A DNA stretch of 64,000 nt from Odontocerum albicorne (GCA_949825065.1 OX463862.1:21309071-21373070), one strand, 5' to 3'; counted from the stretch's first letter, positions 22,301 through 30,074 are shown. The notes: generated by a model not told the origin, from the letters alone. Program-made: numbers and translations.

Positions 22301-25221
22301 CAGTATAACCATAATTAAATAAAAAATTATTGTTTAGCTGGAACAATGAAAATTCGTTAACAAAAAGGTCAAAATGTTTTCTATAAAAACATTTTCTGAA
22401 ATGTTGAAGATGTCAATATCTGAGGCCCCATTCAAAACGGACAGCTCGCAAAATTATAGAAGAGTACTTGGCAAGTTAGTTATATTTATTGCCAGTCTAT
22501 CTATAAACAAATTAATATTTATATATATCAAATAATTGTCAGGTATACAAAACCATATACTTTCCAACGTAGGTAGATTCGACGTTGCTCATACTCCTCC
22601 TCATGCTTAGAAGGTAGTATCCCAACATACTTAGAAGTAACCTTGCAGGATAGAGCCACGGGTAGAATCTACATTCCCCCAAAAGTAGAAATATCTCCAA
22701 CACTTAAAAGGTTCTCCTTAAAGTCATTTGTGTATTGAGCTCATGCTGACCAACATACTATATTTAGTTTACATTGGTGATAGGTAACAAGCTCAGCAAC
22801 TTTTTGATCGTGCTTGGTGAGATTATTGTCAAAATTTTCTGTTTTGTTATACATGTATCTATCTGTAAATTGAACAAGACTGTCAAAAATACCACTGCAT
22901 GTGAAGAAGGAGATTGTTGCCTCTTCATGTGTAGTAGTATTGTCAATCTGTGAGATTCCTACATACTTCAGTGTCTGTAAACCCGAAGACTCGATTAATG
23001 GGGCTGAAGACAATGTTGTCACCTGGCTGCGCTGTTCCATATGTCCGCATCGCCAATACAGATATATCAAAGGTATAAAATGAATAAATGTTTTTTTTTC
23101 TAAATATCTGACGTACTTTTCAATTTTGAAAGATTACCTTTGGAAAAATAAACTCAATTACACATTTTTTTTCTGGGTTACAATTCTAGGATTGGTCTGC
23201 ACCAAGCACTCGATCCCTCCACTCATCTCTGTCATCCGCCAGTCTCTTCATCTCCTGGTAGCTGCCACAGCGCACATCCCGGATCACCCGGTCCATGTAG
23301 CTATCTATATCTAGGGTGGCCTCTATGGTTATTGCCCTCAATCATTCCCTCGACGATGGTAAGGAGCAGGCCTGAATGCCTGATGTTATGGCCTATCCAA
23401 CTGGATTGTTGTTGGGCAACACTATTTAGGAGTTGCCTTGTTTCTCCAGCCCCGCTCAATACCTCGTCGTTTCTGATGTGATCTGACCAATGGACCTTGG
23501 CCATGCGCCTGTAGCACCACATCTCAAAGGCAGCCAGACACCCGGACTCACTCTGGCTGATGGTCCACGTCTCGCAGCCATACAGCAGCACACTCCAGAC
23601 AAGAGTTTTCACTAAATTCTTCCTAAAATTGCTTCCTAACATTCGATTACGCTTATTTCGAAAATAGTAATAACTCATTTTCACTGAAAACTGAGCTAAT
23701 CTAGTTTTCACTTAACAAGAAAATATGTGTTAGATCCCATAGACAAGTATACTCCGCAAGAGACTTAATATTTGACTTACCAGTGAGCCTGACGCAGCTG
23801 ATGGAGATGTGACTGACGGTTGGAGGGAACACATTTCCGCTGCAGGCGCTGTGTAGTACGGTCTCATCGAAGATATTGCGCTTGTTGGGGTCCCCGCCCA
23901 GGTCTGTCAGAAAGGTCCGTAATAGATGTTTCATCCCTGTAATCATTTAACGATTGATAAAGGAGGGTATGCAACCGCCTAAAGTTAGGACTATGGAATA
24001 AAATCACTTCTTATTGTAATATCTCTGAAACCAGAGATGATATTTATGAATCTAAATTGTTCCATACTTGATTTGGTTCATAAGCTTAAATTAATAGCAT
24101 ATCGATTTCGCAAGTACGATCTTAATGAGCCCTCGTAATATCAAACCTTAATTAGACAGGTGGAGACGAAATGGCAGGAGGTGGGTGTGAGAAATGAATA
24201 TCTAATCAGAAGACTCGATAAGCTGATATAGAGATGTTAAATAAGAAAATATTGATCTAGCAGTCTTCATCCAACAGTTTGATCTCGCACACACAGATCA
24301 GCAACATACTTGTATATCAGAGTAGCTCCATGAATTGCCTTGTATGACACCAAACAAATCTTACGAGTATAGTTTTCTCACAGATTCAAAACCAAGGGAC
24401 ACGGTCTTTTATGTGAAGAAAAACCTTAACGAACTAAGAGGCGCCGAATGTCTATTAAAGCACAATGATTCAAGGTATCTGTACTATTTGAATTAATTTA
24501 ATGGTTTGTTTCTCGGGTTGAAATTGGTTGGATTTCGATAAGTCAATTGTATAAGAGATGTGAAGAGAAAAATCTGAATATGAATGTTGCAAAATCCAAA
24601 GTTATGATGATAGTGGGTGAGTGAAATGTGGATGTGGAAAAAATACTGAAAAGAGCTGAATAAATGCTGCACTGAGAAGAGAATATGGGGTGACAATGTA
24701 TGACAGAATGATGTGATTAGATGTGAGTGTGAACTTAAGGCTAGTATATTAAGTAAGATAAAGAAGAGCACTCTAAGATGGTTTGGGCGAGTAGAACAAA
24801 TGAATGAATAAAGATTAACAAAACAAATATATAGCGCAAATATGAATGGAAGGCGTGGTAGAAGATGATAAAGGAAAGTATTGTTGGATCAAGTAAATTA
24901 TATTTTAAAACAAGGAAATGTTGATCGAGATCGTAGGGGAGTTGTACTAGAAGATGTATGAATGTAGAATAGGGGAAAGATGTGTGTCGGGATAGGAAAG
25001 TCTGGCACTCTCTCCTATCCGGCATGATGGTTTATAAAATATAAAACCTTACCATGTCTCGCAGCATAGTGCATCGCTGTGTTGTGGTGTCTGCCCTCCC
25101 CGTAACTGAGGTTCGGATCGAATGTCTTCTTGAGCTCCGGAGAGCTCTGGTAGATTTGCATAGCAGCATACTCGTCTCCATTTTGAATGTACTTCTTGAA
25201 CTTTGAAGATGTACTTCCCAT
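1072..25221 (-). CDS. ANKIB1: ANKIB1-type ankyrin-repeat RBR E3 ubiquitin-protein ligase (19 exons, complete)
   Basis: This family transfers ubiquitin from an E2 to a RING2 cysteine and then to substrate, in the cytosol. The join of 19 minus-strand exons (25053-25221, 23781-23936, 21771-22000, 20419-20598, 19811-20033, 18855-19003, 18271-18498, 14878-14964, 14036-14156, 11945-12156, 10419-10559, 10159-10297, 8231-8364, 6864-7046, 6134-6253, 5454-5520, 3753-3896, 2036-2110, 1072-1337) totals 3024 nt, giving 1007 residues. Every junction is GT-AG with matching phase. Order seen: N-terminal [10 protein letters not shown], ankyrin repeats (about 45-245), UBA-like segment (about 300-335), RING1 (370-), IBR (457-~525), RING2 with catalytic Cys578 in DGCNHMKC, helical region, UIM-like motifs at 854-870 and 925-940, Gly-rich tail. 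The human family member is about 1090 residues. Late exons are GC- and Ala-rich against AT-rich introns. The call is firm; the last exon is the least certain because a GTAATT donor precedes the stop. Confidence 0.95.
1447..1745 (-). mobile_element. LINE 3' tail
   Basis: Minus-oriented tail GGAAGAAATTGCCGCCTGGC, with the UTR reaching to about 1745. Inserted 110 bp past ANKIB1 exon 19's acceptor. Confidence 0.65.
2036..2110 (-). CDS. ANKIB1: ANKIB1 exon 18 (residues 895-919)
   Basis: A basic exon, [20 protein letters not shown]. Acceptor TTCAG, donor GTTTGA (weak), phase 1 in and out. Confidence 0.8.
2757..2798. repeat. 10-bp repeat GCTGATCTAT x4
   Basis: Four exact tandem copies in the ANKIB1 exon 17-18 intron. 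Confidence 0.85.
2820..3000 (-). repeat. Uncharacterised coding-like interspersed repeat
   Basis: The minus strand reads [18 protein letters not shown], then EEYHTNEW. Related copies at 22900-23070 ([17 protein letters not shown]) and 36400-36500. Probably part of a mobile element I cannot name. Confidence 0.5.
3753..3896 (-). CDS. ANKIB1: ANKIB1 exon 17 (first UIM-like motif, residues 847-894)
   Basis: Encodes [16 protein letters not shown], with the acidic-L-A-L-S spacing of a ubiquitin-interacting motif, then a Ser/Gly linker. Acceptor TTCAG, donor GTAATA, phase 1 in and out. Confidence 0.88.
4978..5112. repeat. Palindromic element with 53-bp arms
   Basis: Arms 4978-5030 and 5060-5112 (TAATTTGTTTAGTCAAA inward) with few mismatches. 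The centre has a third copy of the GTTATACCGTTATG motif, so two alternative hairpins are possible. Confidence 0.88.
5454..5520 (-). CDS. ANKIB1: ANKIB1 exon 16 (residues 825-846)
   Basis: A short Ser/Asn-rich exon ([16 protein letters not shown]). Acceptor TTTAG, donor GTAATT, phase 0 in and 1 out. Confidence 0.8.
6134..6253 (-). CDS. ANKIB1: ANKIB1 exon 15 (residues 785-824)
   Basis: Forty codons reading [18 protein letters not shown] and ending DHTILQ. Acceptor AACAG, donor GTGTGC, phase 0 both sides. No close match recalled outside insects. Confidence 0.8.
6491..6736. repeat. 5 x 48-bp minisatellite derived from SINE family 2
   Basis: Five tandem 48-bp units plus a GATGTT start of a sixth. 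The unit (GATGTTGGAATGGCAAGGGG and on) matches the 3' end of SINE family 2 at 39045-39095 and 55880-55920. Units differ by 1-4 bases. Lies in the ANKIB1 exon 14-15 intron. Confidence 0.92.
6864..7046 (-). CDS. ANKIB1: ANKIB1 exon 14 (residues 724-784)
   Basis: Starts [16 protein letters not shown], aligning with the family's TDLEMVTEDLAQKVNR. The later part is Arg/Leu/Pro-rich and diverged. Acceptor CACAG, donor GTATAC. Another frame of the same exon looks Ser/Thr-rich but meets a TGA early and does not fit phase. Confidence 0.75.
8231..8364 (-). CDS. ANKIB1: ANKIB1 exon 13 (helical region, residues 679-723)
   Basis: Encodes [16 protein letters not shown], then [10 protein letters not shown], matching the DAVHVLLKTRRIL...YPYGFFL block. 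Acceptor CCAG, donor GTTGGT. Confidence 0.9.
8524..9166 (+). mobile_element. hAT element remnant
   Basis: Ends CAGTGGTTCTCAGCC and, inverted, CAGTGATTCTTAACC. The inside encodes [17 protein letters not shown] and, one frame over, [13 protein letters not shown], the dimerisation C-terminus of hAT transposases. It lies in the ANKIB1 exon 12-13 intron. Confidence 0.8.
9571..9990 (+). mobile_element. CR1/Jockey-like LINE C-terminal fragment
   Basis: [14 protein letters not shown]...[15 protein letters not shown], then after a frame break [20 protein letters not shown] and [11 protein letters not shown], followed by a short 3' UTR ending in TTATTATTATTG. Confidence 0.85.
10159..10297 (-). CDS. 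ANKIB1: ANKIB1 exon 12 (Ariadne-like helices, residues 633-678)
   Basis: Encodes the [13 protein letters not shown] helix, aligning with the family's TRFKNHEHSYQLE. Acceptor TTTCAG, donor GTACGC, phase 0 in and 1 out. Confidence 0.9.
10419..10559 (-). CDS. ANKIB1: ANKIB1 exon 11 (end of RING2, residues 586-632)
   Basis: Starts [17 protein letters not shown], the last RING2 zinc ligands, then YFRCTREE. Acceptor TTTTAG, donor GTGAGG, phase 0 both sides. Confidence 0.95.
11570..11772 (-). mobile_element. SINE family 1 copy
   Basis: Reverse orientation: tail at the left, tRNA-like head (CCTCTGTAGCTTGGTTGGC on the minus strand) at the right. Confidence 0.75.
11945..12156 (-). CDS. ANKIB1: ANKIB1 exon 10 (IBR end, linker, RING2, residues 515-585)
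   Basis: Finishes the IBR with GEPHAPLGC, crosses an Ala-rich linker, then reads [13 protein letters not shown] and [12 protein letters not shown]. Cys578 in DGC is the expected thioester-forming residue of RING2. Acceptor TTAAG, donor GTATAA. Confidence 0.95.
12985..13215 (-). mobile_element. LINE C-terminal fragment
   Basis: The minus strand reads [20 protein letters not shown] and [16 protein letters not shown], then a stop. Same class as 23183-23711. Confidence 0.8.
13627..13760 (+). mobile_element. SINE family 1 copy, internally shortened
   Basis: Head TAGTCTAGTTGGTAAGACGC and a short body, ending AAGCCCGGCAGGTTG. Confidence 0.75.
14036..14156 (-). CDS. ANKIB1: ANKIB1 exon 9 (IBR core, residues 475-514)
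   Basis: Encodes an acidic Ser/Thr-rich lead and then [14 protein letters not shown], the IBR zinc ligands. The acceptor GATAG before ATG keeps frame with exon 8; closer AG sites do not. Confidence 0.88.
14585..14790 (+). mobile_element. LINE C-terminal fragment
   Basis: Reads [20 protein letters not shown], then [13 protein letters not shown], the typical end of a CR1/Jockey ORF2. Confidence 0.75.
14878..14964 (-). CDS. ANKIB1: ANKIB1 exon 8 (IBR start, residues 446-474)
   Basis: Begins [20 protein letters not shown] with the first two IBR cysteines. Acceptor TTAG, donor GTAATT. The intron upstream (14965-18270) is swollen by two mariners. Confidence 0.93.
15510..16469 (+). mobile_element. 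Mariner element 1, truncated and frameshifted
   Basis: Terminal inverted repeats of about 32 bp (ACGAGGCGTATCCAGAAAG at the left; the inverse with one or two mismatches at the right), flanked by TA. Transposase readable from about 15641 lacks the N-terminal DNA-binding part. It keeps GDETWVAHY, has a frameshift near 16050, then shows HDNARPH and [16 protein letters not shown]. Non-autonomous. It lies in the ANKIB1 exon 7-8 intron. Confidence 0.9.
15641..16367 (+). pseudogene. Mariner transposase pseudogene (element 1)
   Basis: Open frame 15641-16054, continuing in another frame to a stop after GDYVEK. The D,D34D catalytic triad can be recognised (GDE, HDN, SPD), but the N-terminal helix-turn-helix part is absent and one frame break separates the first Asp from the rest. 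Confidence 0.85.
16715..17951 (-). mobile_element. Mariner element 2, nested in a SINE tail
   Basis: About 1237 bp with TIRs around CAGGTCTGTAAAT and TA duplications on both sides. The transposase reads on the minus strand from about 17780 ([10 protein letters not shown]) to 16817. The flanking SINE sequence stops at 16714 and resumes at about 17954 (ATTGCCACATGTCAATAAA), so the element split a SINE. Confidence 0.9.
16817..17781 (-). pseudogene. Mariner transposase pseudogene (element 2)
   Basis: N-terminal part [17 protein letters not shown], then [18 protein letters not shown] in a second frame, then C-terminal [21 protein letters not shown] deletion between HRIVT and KRKISWV removes about 14 residues including the first catalytic Asp (GDE). 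HDNAPSY retains the second. At least two frame breaks. Confidence 0.88.
18271..18498 (-). CDS. ANKIB1: ANKIB1 exon 7 (RING1, residues 370-445)
   Basis: Starts [10 protein letters not shown] and carries the RING1 ligands: Cxx[10 protein letters not shown] and CPAPRC. It ends RKYLLFDIK, the family's RYLQFDIK. Acceptor TCCAG, donor GTAACT, phase 0 both sides. Confidence 0.96.
18855..19003 (-). CDS. ANKIB1: ANKIB1 exon 6 (residues 320-369)
   Basis: Acceptor TCCAG, donor GTGAGA, phase 1 in and 0 out. It encodes [20 protein letters not shown], aligning with the helix before the RING1 linker, then an acidic linker ending QKTIE. Confidence 0.93.
19430..19605 (+). mobile_element. SINE family 1 copy
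   Basis: Head TGTGGCCTAGTTGATAAAGC, B-box GATTCGATTCC, body and tail as in the 37379 copy. Confidence 0.85.
19811..20033 (-). CDS. ANKIB1: ANKIB1 exon 5 (UBA-like region, residues 246-319)
   Basis: Acceptor TTCCAG, donor GTAAGG, phase 0 in and 1 out. The acidic linker [10 protein letters not shown] is followed by [16 protein letters not shown] and [16 protein letters not shown], one of the most conserved blocks of the family. Confidence 0.95.
20419..20598 (-). CDS. ANKIB1: ANKIB1 exon 4 (ankyrin repeats, residues 186-245)
   Basis: Acceptor CTAG, donor GTGAGT, phase 0 both sides, 60 codons. It begins [18 protein letters not shown], a textbook ankyrin TxLHxAA motif, and ends ERAMLF, aligning with the family's ESQMVFS. 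Confidence 0.93.
21000..21245 (+). mobile_element. LINE C-terminal fragment
   Basis: [15 protein letters not shown] and, in another frame, [20 protein letters not shown] match an ORF2 tail ("...RPPTRW..., AQDR..WR"). Confidence 0.6.
21275..21448 (-). mobile_element. SINE family 1 copy
   Basis: Reverse orientation, with B-box region GGAATCGAACCCGCAAC at about 21401. Confidence 0.75.
21478..21640 (+). mobile_element. SINE family 2, head only
   Basis: GTCGCGCGGTAATGCACTGG and GATTCAAACCCCGCG. Lacks the 3' body. Confidence 0.7.
21771..22000 (-). CDS. ANKIB1: ANKIB1 exon 3 (Gly/Ala-rich insert and ankyrin residues 109-185)
   Basis: Acceptor TTCAG, donor GTGAGA. The first half is an Ala/Gly/Val-rich low-complexity stretch. 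The second half ([15 protein letters not shown], then VQLDSIDR) matches the family segment preceding the second ankyrin block. Two other frames are also open because of GC richness, but only this frame joins exons 2 and 4. Confidence 0.9.
22053..22300 (+). mobile_element. Tc1/mariner-like 3' remnant
   Basis: [20 protein letters not shown] is the usual last helix of an insect Tc1-like transposase, followed about 190 bp later by TTTTAGGGACAACCTGTATA, which resembles the element terminus. The 5' end is not found. Confidence 0.5.
22741..23075 (+). repeat. Uncharacterised coding-like interspersed repeat
   Basis: Plus-strand copy of the family at 2820-3000: [18 protein letters not shown] and so on. 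Confidence 0.5.
23183..23711 (-). mobile_element. LINE reverse-transcriptase C-terminal fragment
   Basis: [20 protein letters not shown], then [20 protein letters not shown] and [12 protein letters not shown] are the ORF2 tail of non-LTR elements. After a frame break, [20 protein letters not shown] ends it. In the ANKIB1 exon 2-3 intron. Confidence 0.88.
23781..23936 (-). CDS. ANKIB1: ANKIB1 exon 2 (ankyrin region, residues 57-108)
   Basis: Acceptor ACAG, donor GTAAGT. It encodes [10 protein letters not shown] and [17 protein letters not shown], the family ankyrin block. Phase 1 in, phase 1 out. Confidence 0.93.
24600..25015 (+). mobile_element. Decayed RTE-like LINE end
   Basis: Frame-broken LRWFGxVEQMNExRLTKQIY and [19 protein letters not shown]. 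Parallel copies at 33236-33600 (plus), 29470-29700, 32040-32210 and 4440-4790 (minus). Confidence 0.7.
25053..25221 (-). CDS. ANKIB1: ANKIB1 exon 1 (start codon, residues 1-56)
   Basis: ATG at 25221 has G at -3 and G at +4. It begins [10 protein letters not shown], closely matching the conserved family N-terminus, and ends in the first ankyrin repeat (HYAARH). The donor is GTAAGG in phase 1. This start is chosen because the conserved N-terminus begins exactly here. Confidence 0.95.
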
Positions 25222-25479
25222 CTCTAAACTCCAGTCTTCTCTCTATCGTCTCTTGTGCGAATTTTATTTATCACGGTTAGTTTATTTTTTATCTTTGTGC
25301 TTTTTTAAGAATACTTATTTTATTATTTTTTTTTGTTTCCGCTTTTAAGAATTATCCATTTCCGGAGCACCTCTTTGGGATTTTTATTTCTATTCGTATG
25401 TATACAAAGCGTTTATATATAAATTTGTGCTTTTCTATGATTAATATATCTGAAACATAAGTAATAAGAACTATTAACG

Positions 25480-25640
25480 TGATAAACTCGATTTGCGTCG
25501 AGTCCTGGTCCCATGTTTCCACATGATCGAAACCTCTTCCATAAAAAGACATATTGCTGGCATCTAGCAAATATTTTTATAAACGATTCAACCTTGAAAC
25601 GACAGTCACTTGATTTTTGATTCCTGATTTGTAGCATGGA
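25480..25640 (+). mobile_element. Fragment of the piggyBac-like repeat family
   Basis: The segment starting ACGTGATAAACTCGATTTGC matches 36530-36640, 53683-53800 and 57760-57895. Confidence 0.55.
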
Positions 25641-25861
25641 CAAGACCTCAAATCAAACATAGCCAACCCGCGGCCTGCCAGGGTGTTTTGTGCGTCTACA
25701 ATCTTTTTTTATAAATAATGAAAGAAATAACAATAACACATAGTTGTCGACACGAAGAAGATTTATATCAAAATACCAAAATCTTTTTTAAATGTGAACC
25801 AAAGTGATAAAAATAAAATTATATATATTAAGAAAAAAAATAAAAAGAAAATACAACATAT

Positions 25862-26422
25862 AGGGTCTTTCAAATTGAGCGGTTTTTTTAATTAAATTTA
25901 TTTTAATTCTTGAATAAAACACACAATTTGCTTTGATTTCAAAAAACTTTTTATTGATCATTGAAGTATAATGTATGCTATATAAACACAATACACAATA
26001 TTCGCCAAATGTCCACCTCTTGCAGCTTCACCGATGTCCACTATTTTGGCAAAATTTTCGATGACATTTTAGCATAATTGCGGTTCTAACTCACCAATAA
26101 CGCGAATAATTTCGTCCGTCAGCTCAGGAATTGATTGGGGGTCATTCTTATAGACCTGGATTTTTACGTAACCTCAGAGAAAATACGAGTAGTCCAACGG
26201 TGTCAGATTACATGATCTTGGCGGCCAATTAACTTCACCGTTTCCAGAGATTACAATAGATAGAATAATTCTCAATTTGAACGCGTTGTTATATTGTATA
26301 CGACTCCATTTTTATAAATGCCATACATTACATTTCTCAAATGTCATAAGACCCAGGCAAGTTCGCGACGCCATCTGTGTTTTATCCAAGAATTTAAAAA
26401 ACCGCTCAATTTGAAAGACCCT
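25862..26422 (-). mobile_element. Nested Tc1/mariner-like remnant
   Basis: TIR AGGGTCTTTCAAATTGAGCG at both ends. The minus strand encodes the transposase C-terminus: VNWPPRSCNLTPLDYSYF, then IPELTDEIIRVIGELEPQLC. Catalytic Asp/Asn core and N-terminus absent. Confidence 0.82.
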
Positions 26423-26512
26423 TTAGATACATATTTTTTGTAAGTTTAAATAAAATATTTATTTATATTCAATTGTATTTATATTCAATAAAAATTTGTC
26501 AGCCCTCATGGT

Positions 26513-26600
26513 TCAATAGTTAAGTCGTTTGGCTCACAAACCAAGGGTCCCGGTTTCAATTCTTCCGGTTCCAGTCTGGTAAAATTGAATATAACTAAAA
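26513..26600 (+). mobile_element. tRNA-like SINE head of a third type
   Basis: GCCCTCATGGTTCAATAGTTA and CCCGGTTTCAATTC resemble the A and B boxes. Nested in the interval between the Tc1 remnant and the hAT right end. Confidence 0.45.
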
Positions 26601-27349
26601 CATACTTTAGTGGCGCTTTGTAAAAGCCTACGAGTATTAGAAAGCCGAGGATATACTTGATACAATTATGTTGATATGATAGTGATAGATAGGGTCACGA
26701 AAAAAATACAAAACAGCGCTATACAAATCAAAAGAAATTGGGGTTTCAGACATTCAAATTTTGATATGCCTATTAATTTAAAAAATATATAAAGGGGCCC
26801 GCGAGCCTTTACATGCAACCCAAAAAGGTTGGCCTACCCTGATGATAAAATACATAAATTGATTTATGTATATTTTCATCCAAAAAAGGCATACGACAGT
26901 CATTTTACATGATATATCTAGCATACCCTTAGTGAAAATATGCGTAAATAATTGACAATTGAGATTCTAACATTGCGTCCACTGCTCTTTACCGCAGATA
27001 CAGAGAGTTGATCCACCCCAATATGTCTCATTTTGTCATGTTGTCCTTGATTCTCCCAATTCTTGTTCGGAGCCAGGTGATAATATTTCTAAAGATAAAA
27101 TCAACCAGCTGGAGATAAATATTCATATCCACTCGTTCATCATAGCAACAGCAAGTGGTTGTTCAAGAGATATAGTTGTCTTAATGGTACTGTGCCTGGA
27201 CTTCAACCAAGATACTGAAGACTAGTGATTGTGCAAGGAATGTATGAGGGTGGTATTAATAATTCGTTTTATTATACTTACATGTCTTGCCTTGACGACA
27301 GAATGAGTTTGGCGATGTAATGATTCCTACGGTATGAGGATTTAGAATA

Positions 27350-28330
27350 ATAATACGCAGCTGCAGTGGAGGTGGGCCGCCTCTCCTGTCATGAGCCGCC
27401 CTCAGGCGTGTGCGGGCCGCGCGTCAACATCACCTGGAACAATGAGAAGATGATACAGTAACAATATGCGACTGCAGTAGAGATGCTAAATGTCAATCCA
27501 TGCGTCAACCCCGTCTGGAATAATGAAGAGACACTAAAGTGACAGTACGCGGCTACAGGGAAAATGGGCCTCATGTCCTCTCATGCGCCGCCCCCAGGTG
27601 TATGCGGACCGCGCGTCAATTTCACCTGAAAACGACAACAATGGAAATGGGCCACCTCTCCTGCTAAAAGTCAACTTCTGGCGTATGTGAGTCGCGTGTC
27701 GACATCACCTGGAGTATTGAGGAGACATTAAAGTTAAAGTAAAAGTACGCGGCTGTAGTGGAAATGGGCCGCATGTCTTATAATGCACCGCCATCATGAC
27801 CGTGCGGGTCGCACGTCAACATCGCCTCATAACATGCAGAAAATAGTACGGCGATAGTACGCGACATCAGTAAAAGTGGACTGCCTTTTATGCTATGAGC
27901 CACACTCTGGTGTGCGCGGAAGGTGCATCAATATCACCAGGAATATTGAGGAGGTGTTTCAGTAACAATACGCGACTGCAGAAGAAGTGGACCACCATGT
28001 CATGAGCCCCCTCAGTCCTGTCATGCGCTACCCTCAGGTGTGTATGGACCGGACCGCACGTCAAAATCACCCGGAACGTTGAGACGGTACAGTATCAGTA
28101 CGTGACTGCAGTGGAAGTGTGCCACATTTCCTGTTATGAGTCACCCTTAGGCGTGTGCCTAACATACGGCATCATCCCCCGGAACATTGAGTAGACAATA
28201 CAATATCAATTCGCGACCTACCAATAATGTGCATCAATATAACCAGGAATATTGAAGAGATGGTACAGAAGTAGGCCACTTCCCTTATAATGAATCACCC
28301 TCAGGCGTATGCGGAACGTGTGTCAACACG
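27350..28330. repeat. GC-rich degenerate satellite, unit about 111 bp, about 9 units
   Basis: Each unit opens with a variant of AGTACGCGACTGCAGTGGAA, contains CAGGCGTGTGCGG and GTCAACATCACCTGGAA, and ends near GAGGAGACAGTACAGTA. Units range from about 80 to 130 bp. Intergenic. Confidence 0.85.
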
Positions 28331-28346
28331 AGAGCTCTTAAACACA

Positions 28347-28398
28347 ATAAAATGCTGAAAGATCGTCTACCTGGGTAGGCAATCTTTCAGCATTTTAT
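28347..28398. repeat. Perfect 17-bp inverted repeat hairpin
   Basis: ATAAAATGCTGAAAGAT at 28347-28363 pairs perfectly with 28382-28398. The 18-nt loop has a further CTACC/GGTAG pairing. Could be a small MITE or a structured RNA. Confidence 0.75.
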
Positions 28399-28654
28399 GG
28401 TATTGAGAGAAAAATGACCACTTCCTAAAACGACTATAGGTGGGCAAAATTAAGGGTTGACGAGGAAAAGTCTAACGAGGCAATGGAGTGGAAAGACATA
28501 TGGTCGATGTGAAAGAAGTAAAGAAACATGATAGATGCCTTCGAAATGTTGCAATGGATGCGGACAATCCCGTAGATTGCAAGGCGCACCAACTTCTCAA
28601 TTATTGAAGAATTAACGATTACCAAGGCTTTCGACAACATCCAGTAAAGGATCC

Positions 28655-28800
28655 TAACATAACATACTTTGGGGGCATGTTGCCAAAAAGGACGACGAAA
28701 ATCTTGAGAAGTTGATAATTACGGCTGCTGTTGAGGGAAAATGTACGAGAGGAAAGCCTCCTACAAGATGGATTGACCAAATAAAAGGGTCGACAGGGTC
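28655..28800 (+). mobile_element. LINE C-terminal fragment
   Basis: YFGHVAKKDDENLEKLIITA, then GKCTRGKPPTRWIDQIKG, an ORF2 tail motif. Confidence 0.75.
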
Positions 28801-29049
28801 CTCTTTTATTTTGTCAATCCAATCCAGTACACATTTAACATATGGTCCAGGACCGGAAAGGATGAAAGATAGTGAACCAAGTTCCAAACATAGCAGATAA
28901 GCATGAAGCTCAGCATCGGGAAAGCGATGAAGAAGATACATAAATAGAGAAAATGTTGTAAAATGAGCCCAAACCTTTTGGTGGCTTCGTTCTTGAATGT
29001 ATTTTTTTCCTTTGCCCCAGAATGTGTGTGTGATTGCGAGATATATATT

Positions 29050-29245
29050 GTATTACACTATCGTTGTGTACCGTACAATTTCGCGGGTGTATTGCCATGT
29101 GGCAATCTCTTCCAACAAACCAAAAAGATGTAAAAGAGGCCTCGAGTGAAAAACAGACTGGAACCCTTTAAAAACAAACTATTCCAACGTGAATCGAACC
29201 CGCAACCCTCGAGTTCAAAGACTTACCAAATTTGCCACGAATTTC
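29050..29245 (-). mobile_element. SINE family 1 copy
   Basis: Reverse orientation. Tail ATTGCCATGTGGCAATCTC, head with GAATCGAACCCGCAACCC. Confidence 0.8.
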
Positions 29246-29373
29246 CTAGTCGTGCGCATTGATCCTCTTCGTATTTTGAGTATCTGCGTAAATTTATTTA
29301 TGTATTTACAAAAAAAGACACTTAAGTTCCATCATTTACATATCACAGTAGCAATTGTAAAGTAAAAGATAAC

Positions 29374-29700
29374 TTGCCGCCTTACCGCTTTCCACGCCTT
29401 CCACGCTTTCCACGCCTTCCACGCTTTCCACGCCTTCCACGCTTTCCACGCCTTCCACGCGTTCCACGCCTTCCACTCTTTCCACTCACATTTGAAGTAT
29501 ATATTTATTTTGTTAGCCTTTCTTCATCCATTCGTTCTACATATCCAAACCATCTCAAAGTGCTCTTCTTCATCTTACTCAACAGCTTAGCATTAATTTA
29601 ACATGCATTCGTACTCACTTCACTCCGTATTCTGTCATTCCATGTTATCTTCTCAGTGCACGCATTTATACGGCATTTGACATGATGATGATAAGCAATC
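29374..29700 (-). mobile_element. LINE end with amplified Arg/Gly-rich segment
   Basis: The minus strand reads a decayed [17 protein letters not shown] block. Immediately after it an 18-bp array (29388-29492) expands the GRxGRGRPR-encoding stretch. Confidence 0.6.
29388..29492. repeat. 18-bp repeat (CGCTTTCCACGCCTTCCA)
   Basis: About six alternating 9-bp half-units CTTTCCACG / CCTTCCACG. Confidence 0.85.
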
Positions 29701-30003
29701 CCTCGTGATTGAGAATCATTGTTAGCTATCCTGCGGATGGATGATGCCTGTGCGTGTATTCGTTTATCTGTGCAAGCTGCTGCACTTCAGCAAGCACACG
29801 GTTTTGACATATCAAGAGACGAGGAGATCCATGTTCCAAGACGATCACTAGGTTTAGTATGCTGCAGACTTTCGTTTTTTTCACATAACGCTATTTTTAC
29901 GATGCATAACAGCGCTATAAGAATTTATGATGAACAGCATATTACCAACAAAACAAATAAAATCAGATGGAAACTAGTCGAAGAAAAAAACAAGTCCTGA
30001 AGT

Positions 30004-30074
30004 AAAGCCGTCAGGACTTGAACCCGAGGCGCCCGCTTGCTTAGCATTAATGCTAACCGTTAGACAACGGCCGC
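30004..30074 (-). tRNA. tRNA-like sequence (probably a decayed tRNA or SINE head)
   Basis: The minus strand has A-box-like TCTAACGGTTAGC and B-box GGGTTCAAGTCC with a foldable T arm, and a 7-nt acceptor with one mismatch. The anticodon stem does not pair, so I do not assign an amino acid. Confidence 0.3.

Larger units (their letters stand above)
25655..26840. mobile_element. Non-autonomous hAT element carrying a nested Tc1/mariner
   Basis: Left end GCCAACCCGCGGCCTGCCAG and right end AAAAAGGTTGGCCTACCCTG form imperfect hAT-type termini. A second element occupies 25862-26422. Confidence 0.65.

Noticed and set aside
24493..25025. Minus-strand hydrophobic frames
   Set aside because: Antisense of a decayed plus-strand LINE end.
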